From contig NZ_CP069213.1 in assembly GCF_016834455.1 (NCBI RefSeq), positions 2,046,501-2,110,500 on the forward strand: DNA of 64,000 nucleotides. The letters are read 5' to 3'. Made by a program: the position numbers and the translations under genes. Shown here one piece after another: positions 45,568 to 55,887 of this stretch; positions within the stretch are counted from its first letter, which is position 1; each line of letters starts with the position of its first letter. The notes beneath the pieces were generated by a model. That model was not told the origin of the DNA. It made no database searches and worked only from the letters and a program-made list of their open reading frames with translations. This DNA comes from Shewanella litorisediminis (GTDB lineage: Bacteria > Pseudomonadota > Gammaproteobacteria > Enterobacterales > Shewanellaceae).

Positions 45568-46470
45568 GTGAAAAGTCACAAAGACAGACCTTTTTTTGTA
45601 ATGTTTACATCATTTGCGGTTGTCGCAGGTAGTTTTGTGCTTTTTGGCTGCGATAATGACCGAAACTCAGACATGATCTGTAAAAATAATCCCGAACTTT
45701 GCGAAGACCTGCACAAGGACAGTTGGTGCCGATATGAGAAAGGTGATCTCATCCGGCAGCGTTTTATCCTCAAAACCACACCCGACCCCACTGGAAAGCA
45801 AATTTACGACCAGCTCAGATTTCTTGAGGTTTACTCAAAATGCATTGAGTTGGCTTCCGGGGTACAGCATAAGGTCAATGTTCAGCGCACCAATGACAGA
45901 TTAAGGGCCTTTGGGGTCAGCGTGCAGAACCTTGAAGAACTTCAGGAATCGACCAAAGGCAGCCAGGATCCCTACCTCGCCTACTACCACTGGTCCCGAC
46001 TGGACGACGCAAAAAGTCTCTCCGTGCTTATCAATGCGGAAAAAGAAGGGCGAATTTCCGACCCTGAACTCTTATCCAAGCTCGCGATTTACTACCTTAA
46101 GACTGACGCTGCGAGGGCCAAAAAGTTGTACCTTGATGTGTTGGGGATGGTGGACGAAAAACATCTCGACCCCGACTGGTTACTCGGGCTTGCAACTGCT
46201 TCACGGACCCTCGGAGACTTGGAAGGCAGCTATCTTTATTCCAGGGCAAATATTGTATTGACCAGCCAGAGCGTAAACGAAGCACAAATGTTGGCATTGC
46301 TGGCCGGCGATAAAACTAAGGCTGAGTCACTTGATAGCGAGGCAGAGCAACTTGCCAAAGCAGTGATCTCCGGTAATTTCGCCGGGAGCGCTATTGAGAA
46401 ACGCTTGAGATCGGAACCAGCCACGGAGCGGGCAAAAACTGAGCCAGTTGCCCCATCTACATCACATTAG
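45568..46470 (+). CDS. DUF2989-type lipoprotein
   Basis: 300 aa, GTG start at 45568. Lipoprotein signal ending VLFGC (Cys28), followed by DNDRNSDMICKNNPELCEDLHKDSWCRYEKGDLIRQRF, with four further Cys close together. The rest is helical and TPR-like (AIYYLKTDAARAKKLYLDVLGMV, LGLATASRTLGDLEGSYLYSRANIV). It corresponds to the DUF2989 family found in Shewanella and Vibrio; the function is unknown. It lies between gapB and gapA and may be controlled with them. Confidence 0.8.
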   Translation: MKSHKDRPFFVMFTSFAVVAGSFVLFGCDNDRNSDMICKNNPELCEDLHKDSWCRYEKGDLIRQRFILKTTPDPTGKQIYDQLRFLEVYSKCIELASGVQHKVNVQRTNDRLRAFGVSVQNLEELQESTKGSQDPYLAYYHWSRLDDAKSLSVLINAEKEGRISDPELLSKLAIYYLKTDAARAKKLYLDVLGMVDEKHLDPDWLLGLATASRTLGDLEGSYLYSRANIVLTSQSVNEAQMLALLAGDKTKAESLDSEAEQLAKAVISGNFAGSAIEKRLRSEPATERAKTEPVAPSTSH

Positions 46471-46574
46471 TGGCTGTTCATTTTTAAAAAGCGAGACCAA
46501 TGTAAAAATATAACGATTATTGCGGTGAAAAACGGGTTAGAACTGGGATTTAACTTGACGAAATCGAACAATTT

Positions 46575-46589
46575 GGTAATTTTACTACC
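46575..46589. promoter_or_regulatory. HexR-like site upstream of gapA
   Basis: ggtaattttactacc matches TGTARTWWWAYTACA except at the two outer bases and is itself nearly palindromic. A -10-like tataat follows at 46600-46605 and the gapA ATG at 46622. Confidence 0.68.
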
Positions 46590-46621
46590 AGATATCGTTT
46601 ATAATCACAGAGGGATATGAA

Positions 46622-47635
46622 ATGACTATCCGCGTAGCAATTAACGGCTATGGCCGTATCGGTCGCAATGTACTGCGTGCACTGTACGAAAGCGACAAAG
46701 ACTACCCAATCGAAATCGTTGCCATCAATGATCTCGGCGACGCTTCCATCAACGCTCACCTGACCAAGTACGACTCCGTACACGGTCGTTTCAACGCCAA
46801 AGTTGAAAACGATGCTGAAGCCATTTATGTCAATGGCGACAAGATCCTCACCTTCTCCGAGCGTGACCCTGCCAAGTTGCCATGGGCCGACCTTAACGTT
46901 GACGTGGTGTTTGAATGTACCGGTATCTTCACATCCAAAGAAGCCGTACAGCCACACCTGAATGCCGGTGCCAAGAAAGTGATTATCTCTGCCCCCGGCA
47001 AGAACGTTGACGCCACAGTGGTATACGGTGTGAACCAGCAGGTGTTGACCAGTGATATGACTGTGATTTCCAACGCATCATGCACGACCAACTGTCTGGC
47101 ACCTTTCGCCAAGCCATTAAACGATGCCATTGGTATCGAATCTGGCCTGATGACCACCATCCACGCCTACACCAACGACCAGCGTCTGTCTGACGTGTAT
47201 CACAGTGACCTGCGCCGCGCCCGAGCTGCTGCCATGTCCATGATCCCAACCAAGACCGGTGCTGCTGCGGCGGTAGGTCTGGTAGTTCCTGAACTGCAAG
47301 GCAAGTTCGACGGTCTGGCTGTTCGCGTGCCTACGGTTAACGTGTCTCTGGTTGACCTGTCATTCATCGCTTCACGTGACACCACAGTAGCCGAAGTGAA
47401 TGAAATCATCGAAAAAGCGCTGGTTGCCGATGAAGTATTGAGCCAGGTTTTGGCAGTAAATAAAGAGCCGCTGGTATCTATCGACTTCAACCACAACGCC
47501 TACTCTTCCAACTTTGACGCCACCCAAACCCGCGTGAGTGGTCGTTTGGTAAAAGTGATGGCTTGGTACGACAACGAGTGGGGCTTCAGCAACCGTATGC
47601 TGGACAACGCCGTTGCTTTGATGAACGCCAAGTAA
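46622..47635 (+). CDS. gapA: Glyceraldehyde-3-phosphate dehydrogenase, type I
   Basis: 337 aa, classical length. NAD-binding start [18 protein letters not shown], catalytic Cys in [18 protein letters not shown], His in [38 protein letters not shown], and the C-terminal SWYDNEWG-like [18 protein letters not shown]. It performs the glycolytic step from glyceraldehyde-3-phosphate to 1,3-bisphosphoglycerate. A HexR-like site in the promoter suggests control with the Entner-Doudoroff genes. Terminator follows. Confidence 0.97.
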   Translation: MTIRVAINGYGRIGRNVLRALYESDKDYPIEIVAINDLGDASINAHLTKYDSVHGRFNAKVENDAEAIYVNGDKILTFSERDPAKLPWADLNVDVVFECTGIFTSKEAVQPHLNAGAKKVIISAPGKNVDATVVYGVNQQVLTSDMTVISNASCTTNCLAPFAKPLNDAIGIESGLMTTIHAYTNDQRLSDVYHSDLRRARAAAMSMIPTKTGAAAAVGLVVPELQGKFDGLAVRVPTVNVSLVDLSFIASRDTTVAEVNEIIEKALVADEVLSQVLAVNKEPLVSIDFNHNAYSSNFDATQTRVSGRLVKVMAWYDNEWGFSNRMLDNAVALMNAK

Positions 47636-47651
47636 AAACGTTCTCAATCAT

Positions 47652-47676
47652 AAAAAGGCCCTTCGGGGCCTTTTTT
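47652..47676 (+). terminator. Terminator after gapA
   Basis: aaaaaggcccc-ttcg-gggccttttt, a UUCG-type tetraloop hairpin with T tract. Confidence 0.92.
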
Positions 47677-48150
47677 GTTGCCTGCGTTCCGCTGCTGATG
47701 TGGTTTTCAGGCGTTCGCTGCAATTACCAACTATCCCTTACTGCTCACTCCTTACTTCTGCCTAACCGAGAAGTCAGAAGCTGCAAACCTCAGGTCCCTC
47801 TATGGCCTTGTTTGGTTGAGCGCCATCGTCAGAGGAGCCGCAGCTATATATGCTGCTATATATTCTGTTATATATAGAACCCAAAGTTGGTATCAGCTGC
47901 CCTACTCCGTTTCTTTATTCAGCTTTTAGCCCTGATGGCCAAGCCAAGATAGGAACCAGATAGCTAACAAGCAAAGATGGTTCAGCGTCTGTTGGCCACG
48001 TGCTGCTTTGATTATGCTCCGGTCACACAGGCAATGCTCGCCTTAGTACCAAATCCAGAGCAATATCAAGCGTACGCCACTACGCCACATGTCTGCTTTA
48101 TTCCTTCAACAAGCAGCTATTGATTGCAACGTCATCGTAAGTAGATGCCC
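47677..48150. other. Gap without gene; contains a short 12-bp repeat
   Basis: No supportable gene on either strand. It includes three imperfect 12-bp units ending in tatatat at 47840-47875 and otherwise unremarkable DNA between two terminators. Confidence 0.5.
47840..47875 (+). repeat. Three tandem 12-bp units (…ctatatat)
   Basis: gcagctatatat, gctgctatatat and tctgttatatat follow one another without gaps. Confidence 0.6.
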
Positions 48151-48152
48151 AT

Positions 48153-48180
48153 AAAAAAGCCCCGCGGGTGCGGGGCTTTT
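48153..48180 (-). terminator. Terminator of the zwf-pgl-edd-eda operon
   Basis: Arms aaaagccccgc / gcggggctttt with loop gggt; T tract on the minus strand beyond the eda stop. Confidence 0.9.
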
Positions 48181-48211
48181 ACGAATCGACTGTTTAAGTG
48201 AAGGCGTCAGC

Positions 48212-48856
48212 TTAGTTCAGGCCGGCCAGCGCTTCTTTACAGAGGCTGGTGATCCTGTCCCAGTCGCCCGCTTCCATTGCATCTGTGGGTGCAATCCAGC
48301 TGCCACCAATGCAATCGACATTCTTTAATGCCAGATAATCGCGATAACTTGAAGGCGTGATGCCACCGGTAGGACAAAAACGAATGTCTGCCAGAGGTCC
48401 CTGGAATGCTTTCAGTGCATTCACCCCACCCGAAGCTTCTGCAGGGAAAAACTTAAAGTGGCGATAACCAAGGGCCATACCTGCCATCACTTCAGAAATA
48501 CTGGCGACACCGGGGATGAGAGGCACAGTGCCTTGCATGGCTGTTTTCAAGAGCTCCGGATATGCGCCCGGTGTGATGATAAACTGCGCACCGGCCTCAA
48601 CCGCCTGACGAAGCTGATCTTCGTTAAGAATGGTACCGGCGCCAACGAGTGCTTCTGGCACTTCAGCGGCAATTTTGCTGATGGCTTCCAGTGCACAGGA
48701 AGTGCGCAGCGTTACCTCAAGCACACTTATCCCGCCGGCAACCAGGGCTTTCGCCAATGGCACCGCATGTTCCAGCTTATTGATGACCATAACGGGCACA
48801 ATCGGACTGCGCTTAAAAATATCTTGTGGTTGCAAAGACCAGTTATTCTCAGACAT
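48212..48856 (-). CDS. eda: KDPG/KHG aldolase
   Basis: 214 aa. ATG 48856 ([25 protein letters not shown]) has AAGGA upstream; the frame extends to 48952 into edd without need. It has [14 protein letters not shown] (Glu of the active site), [27 protein letters not shown], the Schiff-base Lys in [14 protein letters not shown] and [16 protein letters not shown]. It splits 2-keto-3-deoxy-6-phosphogluconate to pyruvate and glyceraldehyde-3-phosphate. Last gene of the operon, 19 bp after edd. Confidence 0.96.
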   Translation of the reverse strand: MSENNWSLQPQDIFKRSPIVPVMVINKLEHAVPLAKALVAGGISVLEVTLRTSCALEAISKIAAEVPEALVGAGTILNEDQLRQAVEAGAQFIITPGAYPELLKTAMQGTVPLIPGVASISEVMAGMALGYRHFKFFPAEASGGVNALKAFQGPLADIRFCPTGGITPSSYRDYLALKNVDCIGGSWIAPTDAMEAGDWDRITSLCKEALAGLN

Positions 48857-48875
48857 CGGTTGTATCCTTTCAGGC

Positions 48876-50702
48876 TCAATAAAGTTCATCGATTGCTTCA
48901 GTGCAGCGGGCGCCGGTTTCGGGGCTGCTGAGATTTTGTCTGAGCGCTCCAAAAAGTTCCCTGCCCATGCCGAAACGGGACTTTCTTAATTCCACCGGTG
49001 CGGCTGTACGGCTTTCAAGTTCTGTTGCCGAAACCAACAAGGACAATTCACCGGTGATGGCGTTGATACGAATAAGGTCGCCATCCTGCACTTTGGCGAT
49101 AAGGCCGCCATCCAAAGCTTCTGGTGTGAGATGGATAGCTGCGGGCACCTTGCCTGACGCTCCAGACATACGGCCGTCAGTCATCAGCGCCACCTTAAAG
49201 CCTCTGTCCTGCAATGTGCCCAGGATGGGAGTCAACTTGTGCAGTTCGGGCATGCCGTTGGCTTTCGGCCCCTGCCCTTTAACCACCACCACGCAATCGC
49301 GATCAAGCTCGCCTGCTTTGAAGAGCGCATCCAGTTTATTCTGGTCGTCAATCACCACCGCAGGGGCTTCCACAATTCGGTGTTGTTCCTGTACCGCTGA
49401 CACCTTGATAACGGCTCGGCCAAGGTTACCCTTCATCAGTTTCAGGCCGCCATTTGACTGGAACGGCTCTGCAACACCGCGCAGTACTTCGCTGTCCAAA
49501 CTGGTAACAGGACCATCAACCCAGGTCAGTTGACCATCAATCAGACGGGGTTCCTGGGTGTAACGGCGCAGGCCGAAACCCGCTACAGTGTTCACATCTT
49601 CGTGGATAAGCCCCGCATCCAGGAGCTCCTTCATCAGAAACGCCATGCCACCTGCGGCGTGGAAGTGGTTGATATCCGCATGACCATTGGGATAAACCCG
49701 GGCAAGCAAAGGCACTGCATCGGACAACTCAGAGAAATCATCCCAGTTGATAATGATGCCGGCGGCTCTCGCCGCAGCCACTATGTGCATGGTCAGGTTG
49801 GTTGAACCGCCGGTGGCAAGCAATGCGACTATGCCGTTGACCACGGACTTCTCATTCACTATCTCACCTATGGGTGAATACTGCAGCCCGTGTTCGGTCA
49901 AACGGCACACCTGCTTGGCCGCCATCTTGCTGAGTTCATTACGCAGTGGGTCATCCGGGTTCACAAATGAAGAACCAGGCAACTGCAGCCCCATCACCTC
50001 AAGCACCAACTGGTTGGAGTTGGCAGTGCCGTAGAAAGTACAGGTACCGGCGCTGTGATAAGAGCTGGCTTCGGCCTCAAGCAGGGCTTCACGGTCTACC
50101 TTGCCTTCCGCAAATTTCTGCCGCACACGTGCCTTTTCTTTATTGGGTATGCCAGAGCGCATAGGGCCCGCCGGCACAAACAGCATGGGCAGGTGGCCAA
50201 AACTCATGGCGCCAATAAGCAAACCGGGAACGATTTTGTCGCACACCCCAAGTAGCAGCGCGCCATCAAACATGTTGTGGGACAGGCCTACGGCGGTTGC
50301 CATGGCAATTACCTCACGGGACAGGAGCGAGAGTTCCATCCCAGGCTGTCCCTGAGTGACGCCATCACACATGGCGGGTACGCCGCCTGCTACCTGTGCA
50401 ACACTGCCAACCTCATTACAGGCTGCTTTAAGCAGCGCAGGATAATGCTCGTAGGGTTGGTGAGCTGACAGCATATCGTTGAAGGCGGTCACAATACCAA
50501 TGTTGACCTTGGTCAGTTGGCGCAGTGACTGTTTATCGTCAGCGCCACAGGCCGCAAAACCATGGGCCAAGTTACCGCAGCTCAGAGCTGAGCGGTGAAC
50601 CTTGCCGCTTCGGGCTTCTTGCAGCGCAGCCAGGTAAGCACTGCGACTTTCTTTACTGCGTTCGATGATCCTGTCGGTCACCGATTTGACTACGGGGTGC
50701 AT
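48876..50702 (-). CDS. edd: Phosphogluconate dehydratase
   Basis: 608 aa. ATG 50702 ([20 protein letters not shown]) has AGGAGG upstream; an earlier in-frame start at 50726 is not needed. Fe-S and substrate motifs: [76 protein letters not shown] and [30 protein letters not shown], with the ILVD/EDD Cys residues present. It dehydrates 6-phosphogluconate to KDPG, the committing step of the Entner-Doudoroff route. Confidence 0.97.
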   Translation of the reverse strand: MHPVVKSVTDRIIERSKESRSAYLAALQEARSGKVHRSALSCGNLAHGFAACGADDKQSLRQLTKVNIGIVTAFNDMLSAHQPYEHYPALLKAACNEVGSVAQVAGGVPAMCDGVTQGQPGMELSLLSREVIAMATAVGLSHNMFDGALLLGVCDKIVPGLLIGAMSFGHLPMLFVPAGPMRSGIPNKEKARVRQKFAEGKVDREALLEAEASSYHSAGTCTFYGTANSNQLVLEVMGLQLPGSSFVNPDDPLRNELSKMAAKQVCRLTEHGLQYSPIGEIVNEKSVVNGIVALLATGGSTNLTMHIVAAARAAGIIINWDDFSELSDAVPLLARVYPNGHADINHFHAAGGMAFLMKELLDAGLIHEDVNTVAGFGLRRYTQEPRLIDGQLTWVDGPVTSLDSEVLRGVAEPFQSNGGLKLMKGNLGRAVIKVSAVQEQHRIVEAPAVVIDDQNKLDALFKAGELDRDCVVVVKGQGPKANGMPELHKLTPILGTLQDRGFKVALMTDGRMSGASGKVPAAIHLTPEALDGGLIAKVQDGDLIRINAITGELSLLVSATELESRTAAPVELRKSRFGMGRELFGALRQNLSSPETGARCTEAIDELY

Positions 50703-50713
50703 AACTTGCCTCC

Positions 50714-51412
50714 TTAAGCGCTCCAATACACATCGACTGGTGTCTTGTGTTGACCCAATACCACACGAATTGGCATCGCTTTAACATCGTCGCTTTCGAG
50801 CGCCTGGCGATAGACGCTGAGCTTTTGTTCACCCACCAGATGCAAATAGATTTGGCGGGTGTTGAGAATTGCTTTTTTGGTCAGTGTGATCCGCTCATGG
50901 GGCGCCGTTGTTGGTGTCACGGCCTCACACAGGGCTTCACTATCGAGCGCCCGATTCAAATCGCCAGAGCAAGGGAACCAGGAACAGGTATGTCCGTCGT
51001 TACCCATACCCAGTACAACCACATCGAACGGGCGTGGCACGTTGGCCAAATGTTCAGAAGTCATGGCTGCGCCTTCTTCTGCACTGGCAAACATATTCTT
51101 AAGGCCGCGGAATTTGGCTGACGCTGCGCGGTGCTGCAGCAGGTTTTCCCGCACCAGACGCTCGTTCGAATCTTTGTGGTCGTTGTCGACCCAGCGCTCA
51201 TCCGCCAGCGTCACAAACACTTCATTCCAGTCGATGGCTTTAACGGACAGCGCCTTGAACAGTTTGAGCGGCGTAGAGCCGCCACTCACCACCAGACTCG
51301 CCTTGCCACGGGCATCCACAGCATCCTGTAGTTGGCGCGCGATGCGGTCTGCCAGCTGAGTTTCCAGCGAATCTGTGTTATCGAATGATTTAAATACAGC
51401 TTCTTTCAGCAC
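50714..51412 (-). CDS. pgl: 6-phosphogluconolactonase
   Basis: 232 aa from GTG 51412: AAGGAGG sits 5 bp before it and the ATG at 51430 lies in front of that ribosome site. Motifs [49 protein letters not shown] and [20 protein letters not shown] (G-x-D-G-H-T active-site stretch), then [21 protein letters not shown], match DevB-type lactonases. It hydrolyses 6-phosphogluconolactone made by Zwf. It lies 10 bp after zwf and 11 bp before edd. Confidence 0.95.
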   Translation of the reverse strand: MLKEAVFKSFDNTDSLETQLADRIARQLQDAVDARGKASLVVSGGSTPLKLFKALSVKAIDWNEVFVTLADERWVDNDHKDSNERLVRENLLQHRAASAKFRGLKNMFASAEEGAAMTSEHLANVPRPFDVVVLGMGNDGHTCSWFPCSGDLNRALDSEALCEAVTPTTAPHERITLTKKAILNTRQIYLHLVGEQKLSVYRQALESDDVKAMPIRVVLGQHKTPVDVYWSA

Positions 51413-51422
51413 CTTGGCCTCC

Positions 51423-52895
51423 TTATTCATCCCATGAACGCCCGTCTTTGGTAATGAGCGCTACCGAGGCCACTGGTCCCCAAGTGCCGGCTGGATAAGC
51501 CTTTGGTCTTTCATTACCCGCTTCCCACGCCTGAATAATGCCATCAACCCAGGTCCACGCCTGCTCGACTTCATCGCGGCGAACAAACAGCGCCTGGTTA
51601 CCCAACATGGCTTCAAGCAACAAACGTTCGTAAGCATCGGCGATACGCTCGTTTTTGAAGGTGTCTGAGAAACTGAGATCCAGCTTGGTGGTTTGCAGTC
51701 GGGTCTTTTGCTCGAGGCCCGGCACCTTATTCATCATCTGGATTTCAACACCTTCATGGGGTTGCAGACGGATAGTCAACTTGTTCGGTGGCAGGTTGCG
51801 GTAGCTGGAGCGATACAGGTTGTGCGGTGGGTTTTTAAAGTACACCACAATCTCTGAACTCTTGAACGGCATACGTTTGCCGCTGCGCAGATAAAAAGGC
51901 ACGCCAGCCCAACGCCAGTTGTCAATATCCACACGCAGTGCCACAAAGGTTTCAGTGTTGGAATTAACGTTGGCGCCTTCTTCTTCGAGGTAGCCGGGAA
52001 CTGGACTGCCTTTCAGGAAACCCGCGGAATATTGGCCGCGCACGGTGTTTTCATTGACGTTATCCATATTGATGGGGCGCAGTGACTTAAGCACTTTCAC
52101 CTTTTCATCACGGATAGAGTCAGCATCCAGATTCACCGGGGGATCCATGGCAACCAGTGTGAGTACCTGCAACAGGTGGTTTTGGATCATGTCACGCATC
52201 TGGCCAGCTTTATCGAAATAACCCCAGCGGCCCTCAATACCCACTTCCTCAGCGACCGTAATCTGCACATGATCGATAGTGCGGTTATCCCATTTGGAAG
52301 CAAAGAGCGAATTGGCAAAACGCAGAGCGATGAGGTTTTGCACCGTCTCTTTACCCAGATAATGGTCAATGCGATAAACCTGATTCTCATTGAAGTATTG
52401 AGAAACCTGGTTATTGATAACCCGGGAAGATTCGAGATCGGAGCCTATGGGTTTTTCGAGGACAACGCGGGTATCAGGGAAAATCAGGTTTTGCTCGTGA
52501 AGGCAACGGCAGATATCGCCGAAAATGGCAGGTGGCGTAGCAAAGTAGTTCACCATTACCCGCTTTTCAGGCTCGAGCAGCTCGTGGAATGCGCTGTAGC
52601 CTTCTGATTCGGTGAAATTGGTACCAACGTAATGACACCGACTGACAAATCTGGCGATGGTGGCTTCACAGAGGGGATCTTTAACGAAGGTGGTCAGCGC
52701 TGTTTTAACGAGTTCACGGAATTCTTCAGTAGAGAATGCATCTTTGGCAACACCGATGATTTTGGTGTCGTTGTGAAGCAGTGTTGCTTTATCCAACTGG
52801 TATAGAGACGGGAGCAGTTTACGCCTCGCCAAGTCACCTTTGGTACCGAAAAGGACAAAATCACAAGCCTTTGCCCCTGATGTTGTATTGCCCAT
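51423..52895 (-). CDS. zwf: Glucose-6-phosphate 1-dehydrogenase
   Basis: 490 aa. NADP-binding start CDFVLFGTKGDLARRKLLPSLYQL, with the G-x-x-G-D-L-A fingerprint, then VLEKPIGSDLESSRVINNQV and the substrate motif RIDHYLGKETVQNLIALRFAN (RIDHYLGKE, active-site His and Lys). First gene of zwf-pgl-edd-eda, divergent from hexR. It feeds glucose-6-phosphate into 6-phosphogluconolactone with NADPH formation. Confidence 0.97.
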   Translation of the reverse strand: MGNTTSGAKACDFVLFGTKGDLARRKLLPSLYQLDKATLLHNDTKIIGVAKDAFSTEEFRELVKTALTTFVKDPLCEATIARFVSRCHYVGTNFTESEGYSAFHELLEPEKRVMVNYFATPPAIFGDICRCLHEQNLIFPDTRVVLEKPIGSDLESSRVINNQVSQYFNENQVYRIDHYLGKETVQNLIALRFANSLFASKWDNRTIDHVQITVAEEVGIEGRWGYFDKAGQMRDMIQNHLLQVLTLVAMDPPVNLDADSIRDEKVKVLKSLRPINMDNVNENTVRGQYSAGFLKGSPVPGYLEEEGANVNSNTETFVALRVDIDNWRWAGVPFYLRSGKRMPFKSSEIVVYFKNPPHNLYRSSYRNLPPNKLTIRLQPHEGVEIQMMNKVPGLEQKTRLQTTKLDLSFSDTFKNERIADAYERLLLEAMLGNQALFVRRDEVEQAWTWVDGIIQAWEAGNERPKAYPAGTWGPVASVALITKDGRSWDE

Positions 52896-52957
52896 TGCTG
52901 CAAGCTCTCCTTTGTAATCGGCTTAGCCGTATGCTGGACGGCTAGAAGCCCTTTTGT

Positions 52958-52972
52958 TGTAATATAACAACA
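52958..52972. promoter_or_regulatory. HexR-like site between zwf and hexR
   Basis: tgtaatataacaaca matches TGTARTWWWAYTACA at 14 of 15 positions and sits in a larger dyad (tgttgtaatataacaaca). It lies 63 bp upstream of zwf, where HexR would repress the operon and possibly itself. Confidence 0.68.
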
Positions 52973-53207
52973 GAATCTGATTTATGCATCCATATTTTGA
53001 AAAATCGTCTACACCGTCTTACTAGGCAGTTAAACATGAATTCTGTTATTATTTTTGTGCTTAAATTACTGTTGGCAGTAATAAGTTGGTGTGAAATCAC
53101 CGCGAAAACTGTAAGCGGCAAACCACTTTGTGATCCAGGCAGCAAATTGAAACGCTGTGATCAGAAAATAAAAAAATAACACCTTCATCAATAGCGGACG
53201 TACGCGT

Positions 53208-54062
53208 ATGAATACCCTAGAAAAGGTCCAGAAAAGTCTAAACCAATTCAGCAAGTCAGAACGCAAAGTTGCCGAAGTGATTCTGGCCTCTCCCCAAACG
53301 GCGATCCACTCCAGTATCGCAACCCTGGCCAAAATGGCCGATGTGAGTGAGCCTACGGTAAACCGTTTCTGCCGTCGCCTTGATACCAAGGGCTTTCCTG
53401 ATTTTAAGTTACATCTGGCCCAAAGTCTTGCCAACGGCACACCCTATGTCAGCAGACACGTGGAAGAAGACGACTCGCCTGAGTCTTACACCACTAAAAT
53501 ATTCGAATCTTCAATGGCTTCCCTCGATACTGCCCGTCAGAGCCTCGACATGCAGGCCATCAATAAAGCAGTAGATATACTGACACAGGCCAAAACCATT
53601 TCGTTCTTCGGCCTCGGGGCTTCGGCCGCTGTGGCCCACGATGCCCAAAATAAATTTTTCCGCTTCAACGTGCCTGTCATTTGCTTCGATGACGTGCTGA
53701 TGCAGCGCATGAGTTGTATCAACAGCAATGAAGGAGACGTAGTCGTACTTATCTCCCACACAGGTCGCACCAAGTCACTGATTGATATAGCAAGACTCGC
53801 CCGCGAAAACGGCGCAGCCGTAATAGGTATTACCGCCAGGAACTCGCCATTATCGGTTGAGTGTACTTTGTCTGTGACCATGGAAGTACCCGAAGATACC
53901 GACATGTATCTGCCAATGGCGTCGCGCCTTGCGCAATTAGTTGTAATTGATGTGCTGGCGACTGGATTTACCTTAAGACGCGGTCCAAGATTCAGGGACA
54001 GCCTGAAGCGCGTAAAAGAAGCCTTGAAAGAATCCAGGATCAATAAAGACCCGATCCTGTAA
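53208..54062 (+). CDS. hexR: HexR, RpiR-family regulator of central carbon metabolism
   Basis: 284 aa. The N-terminal RpiR-type helix-turn-helix is LNQFSKSERKVAEVILASPQTAIHSSIATLAKMADVSEPTVNRFCRRLDTKGFPDFKLHLAQSLANG. The C-terminal SIS sugar-phosphate domain includes ISFFGLGASAAVAHDAQNKFFRFNVPVICFDD and VVVLISHTGRTKSLIDIARLARENGA. It binds KDPG to release DNA in related bacteria. Divergent from zwf and followed by pykA. Confidence 0.95.
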   Translation: MNTLEKVQKSLNQFSKSERKVAEVILASPQTAIHSSIATLAKMADVSEPTVNRFCRRLDTKGFPDFKLHLAQSLANGTPYVSRHVEEDDSPESYTTKIFESSMASLDTARQSLDMQAINKAVDILTQAKTISFFGLGASAAVAHDAQNKFFRFNVPVICFDDVLMQRMSCINSNEGDVVVLISHTGRTKSLIDIARLARENGAAVIGITARNSPLSVECTLSVTMEVPEDTDMYLPMASRLAQLVVIDVLATGFTLRRGPRFRDSLKRVKEALKESRINKDPIL

Positions 54063-54172
54063 GTTGATTCCAACCCAAATTTGGTAGTCAGACACCGCGC
54101 TGACTACCATTTACCCGCCGAAAACCGGCGGTTTCTCACAAAAATAAAAAGCTTGAGATAGATCATTTTGTT

Positions 54173-54187
54173 TGTAACTTTCCTACA
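54173..54187. promoter_or_regulatory. HexR-like site upstream of pykA
   Basis: tgtaactttcctaca matches TGTARTWWWAYTACA at 13 of 15 positions and lies 62 bp before the pykA ATG. Confidence 0.55.
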
Positions 54188-54248
54188 TAATGCGCCAATG
54201 TCTGTTAATATAGTCTTCAGATTAACTTGAAACTTAACGGAGTAACTC

Positions 54249-55688
54249 ATGTTCCGCAGAACCAAAATCGTTACTACCCTTGGCCCAGCCACAGACCGTG
54301 ACGATAACCTGCGCCGCATTATCGCGGCTGGTGCTAACGTAGTCAGACTCAACTTCTCCCATGGTTCCCCAGAAGATCATCTCGAGCGTGCAACCCGCAC
54401 CCGCGCGATTGCCAAAGAGCTTGGCGTACATGTCGCCATCCTGGGCGATCTCCAGGGTCCCAAAATCCGTGTTTCCACCTTTAAAGACAACCGTAAAGTT
54501 CAGTTGGCCTTAGGTCAGGAATTTATCCTGGATGCGGAGCTGGGCAAGGGCGAAGGCGACGAAACTCAGGTGGGTATCGACTATAAAGAGCTGCCAGACG
54601 ACGTTAGCATTGGCGATATTCTGATGCTCGACGATGGTCGTGTTCAGCTTAAAGTAGAGCGCGTTGAAGGCCGTAAGGTGTTTACCACTGTGACTGTGGC
54701 TGGTCCCCTGTCCAACAACAAGGGCATCAACAAGAAAGGTGGTGGCTTGTCTGCTGCCGCACTGACAGAAAAAGACAAGGCCGACATCATCACTGCTGCC
54801 CGCATTAATGTTGATTATTTGGCCGTGTCTTTCCCACGCAGTGGTGCGGACCTCAACTATGCAAGGGATCTGGCCAAAGCAGCAGGTTCCAACGCCATGA
54901 TTGTTGCCAAGGTTGAACGCGCGGAAGCCGTTGCCACCGAAGAAGCCATGGACGACGTTATCCTGGCATCTGATGCTGTGATGGTTGCCCGTGGCGACCT
55001 GGGTGTTGAAATTGGTGACGCCGCGCTGGTGGCGGTTCAAAAGAAACTCATCAGCCGTTCACGTCAGCTCAATCGCGTGGTGATCACTGCAACCCAGATG
55101 ATGGAGTCTATGATCACCAGCCCAATGCCAACCCGTGCCGAAGTCATGGACGTCGCGAACGCCGTGCTCGATGGCACGGATGCGGTCATGCTGTCAGCCG
55201 AAACCGCTGCCGGTGACTTCCCTGAAGAAACCGTGCGCGCCATGGCCAACGTGTGCGTGGGCGCAGAGTCTCACCCAAGCGTTAAAGTTTCCAAGCACCG
55301 TATGGATGAGCGTTTTACCTCCGTTGAGGAAACCATCGCACTCTCGACCATGTATGCGGCTAACCACCTGGATGGCGTAAAAGCCATTATCGCTCTGACC
55401 GAGTCCGGTGCCACTGCCCAGCTGATGAGTCGTATCAGTTCATCTTTGCCAATCATCGCCTTGTCACGCCATTCAACCACGCTGGCGAAAATGGCCCTGT
55501 ACCGTGGCGTTCAGCCTGTGTATTTCGACTCCACGGCCTTCAGAGCCGATGAAGTCGCAGCCCAGGCTCTGGAAGCCGTACGAGCAGCCGGCTATCTCGG
55601 CAGCGGTGACATGGTGCTGATGACCAAGGGTGATGCCATGGAAACCATCGGTGGCACCAACACCTGTAAGGTGCTTATTCTGCCGTAA
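54249..55688 (+). CDS. pykA: Pyruvate kinase
   Basis: 479 aa, type II (AMP/sugar-phosphate-responsive) bacterial form. [60 protein letters not shown] (active-site Lys), [27 protein letters not shown] and [43 protein letters not shown] are all present. It converts phosphoenolpyruvate to pyruvate with ATP formation. HexR-like site upstream, terminator downstream. Confidence 0.97.
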   Translation: MFRRTKIVTTLGPATDRDDNLRRIIAAGANVVRLNFSHGSPEDHLERATRTRAIAKELGVHVAILGDLQGPKIRVSTFKDNRKVQLALGQEFILDAELGKGEGDETQVGIDYKELPDDVSIGDILMLDDGRVQLKVERVEGRKVFTTVTVAGPLSNNKGINKKGGGLSAAALTEKDKADIITAARINVDYLAVSFPRSGADLNYARDLAKAAGSNAMIVAKVERAEAVATEEAMDDVILASDAVMVARGDLGVEIGDAALVAVQKKLISRSRQLNRVVITATQMMESMITSPMPTRAEVMDVANAVLDGTDAVMLSAETAAGDFPEETVRAMANVCVGAESHPSVKVSKHRMDERFTSVEETIALSTMYAANHLDGVKAIIALTESGATAQLMSRISSSLPIIALSRHSTTLAKMALYRGVQPVYFDSTAFRADEVAAQALEAVRAAGYLGSGDMVLMTKGDAMETIGGTNTCKVLILP

Positions 55689-55711
55689 TAGATGGTTTGC
55701 CATCTTGTCTG

Positions 55712-55740
55712 ATAACCCGGCCTGTGCCGGGTTATTTTTT
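55712..55740 (+). terminator. Terminator after pykA
   Basis: ataacccggc / gccgggttat around ctgt, followed by T6. Confidence 0.9.
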
Positions 55741-55796
55741 GTCAGCCTTTCCCGGGGAGTTCTTTCTCCCCGCCCCAAACGCTCTGCTATTCCAAT

Positions 55797-55825
55797 AAAA
55801 AAGGTACGCATTTGCGTACCTTTTT
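55797..55825. terminator. Second, bidirectional hairpin between pykA and fadE
   Basis: aaaaaggtacgca-ttt-gcgtaccttttt, a perfect stem with T/A tracts on both sides; serves the fadE (minus) end. Confidence 0.88.
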
Positions 55826-55887
55826 ATGTACCTCAGACTGGTTTTACTGCGTTGTTAAGGCGCAAATCCACCCGTATGGCTATAACC

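Noticed and set aside
47840..47875. CRISPR-like array
   Set aside because: Units are contiguous without spacers and only 12 bp long; no other array-like pattern was seen in the window.
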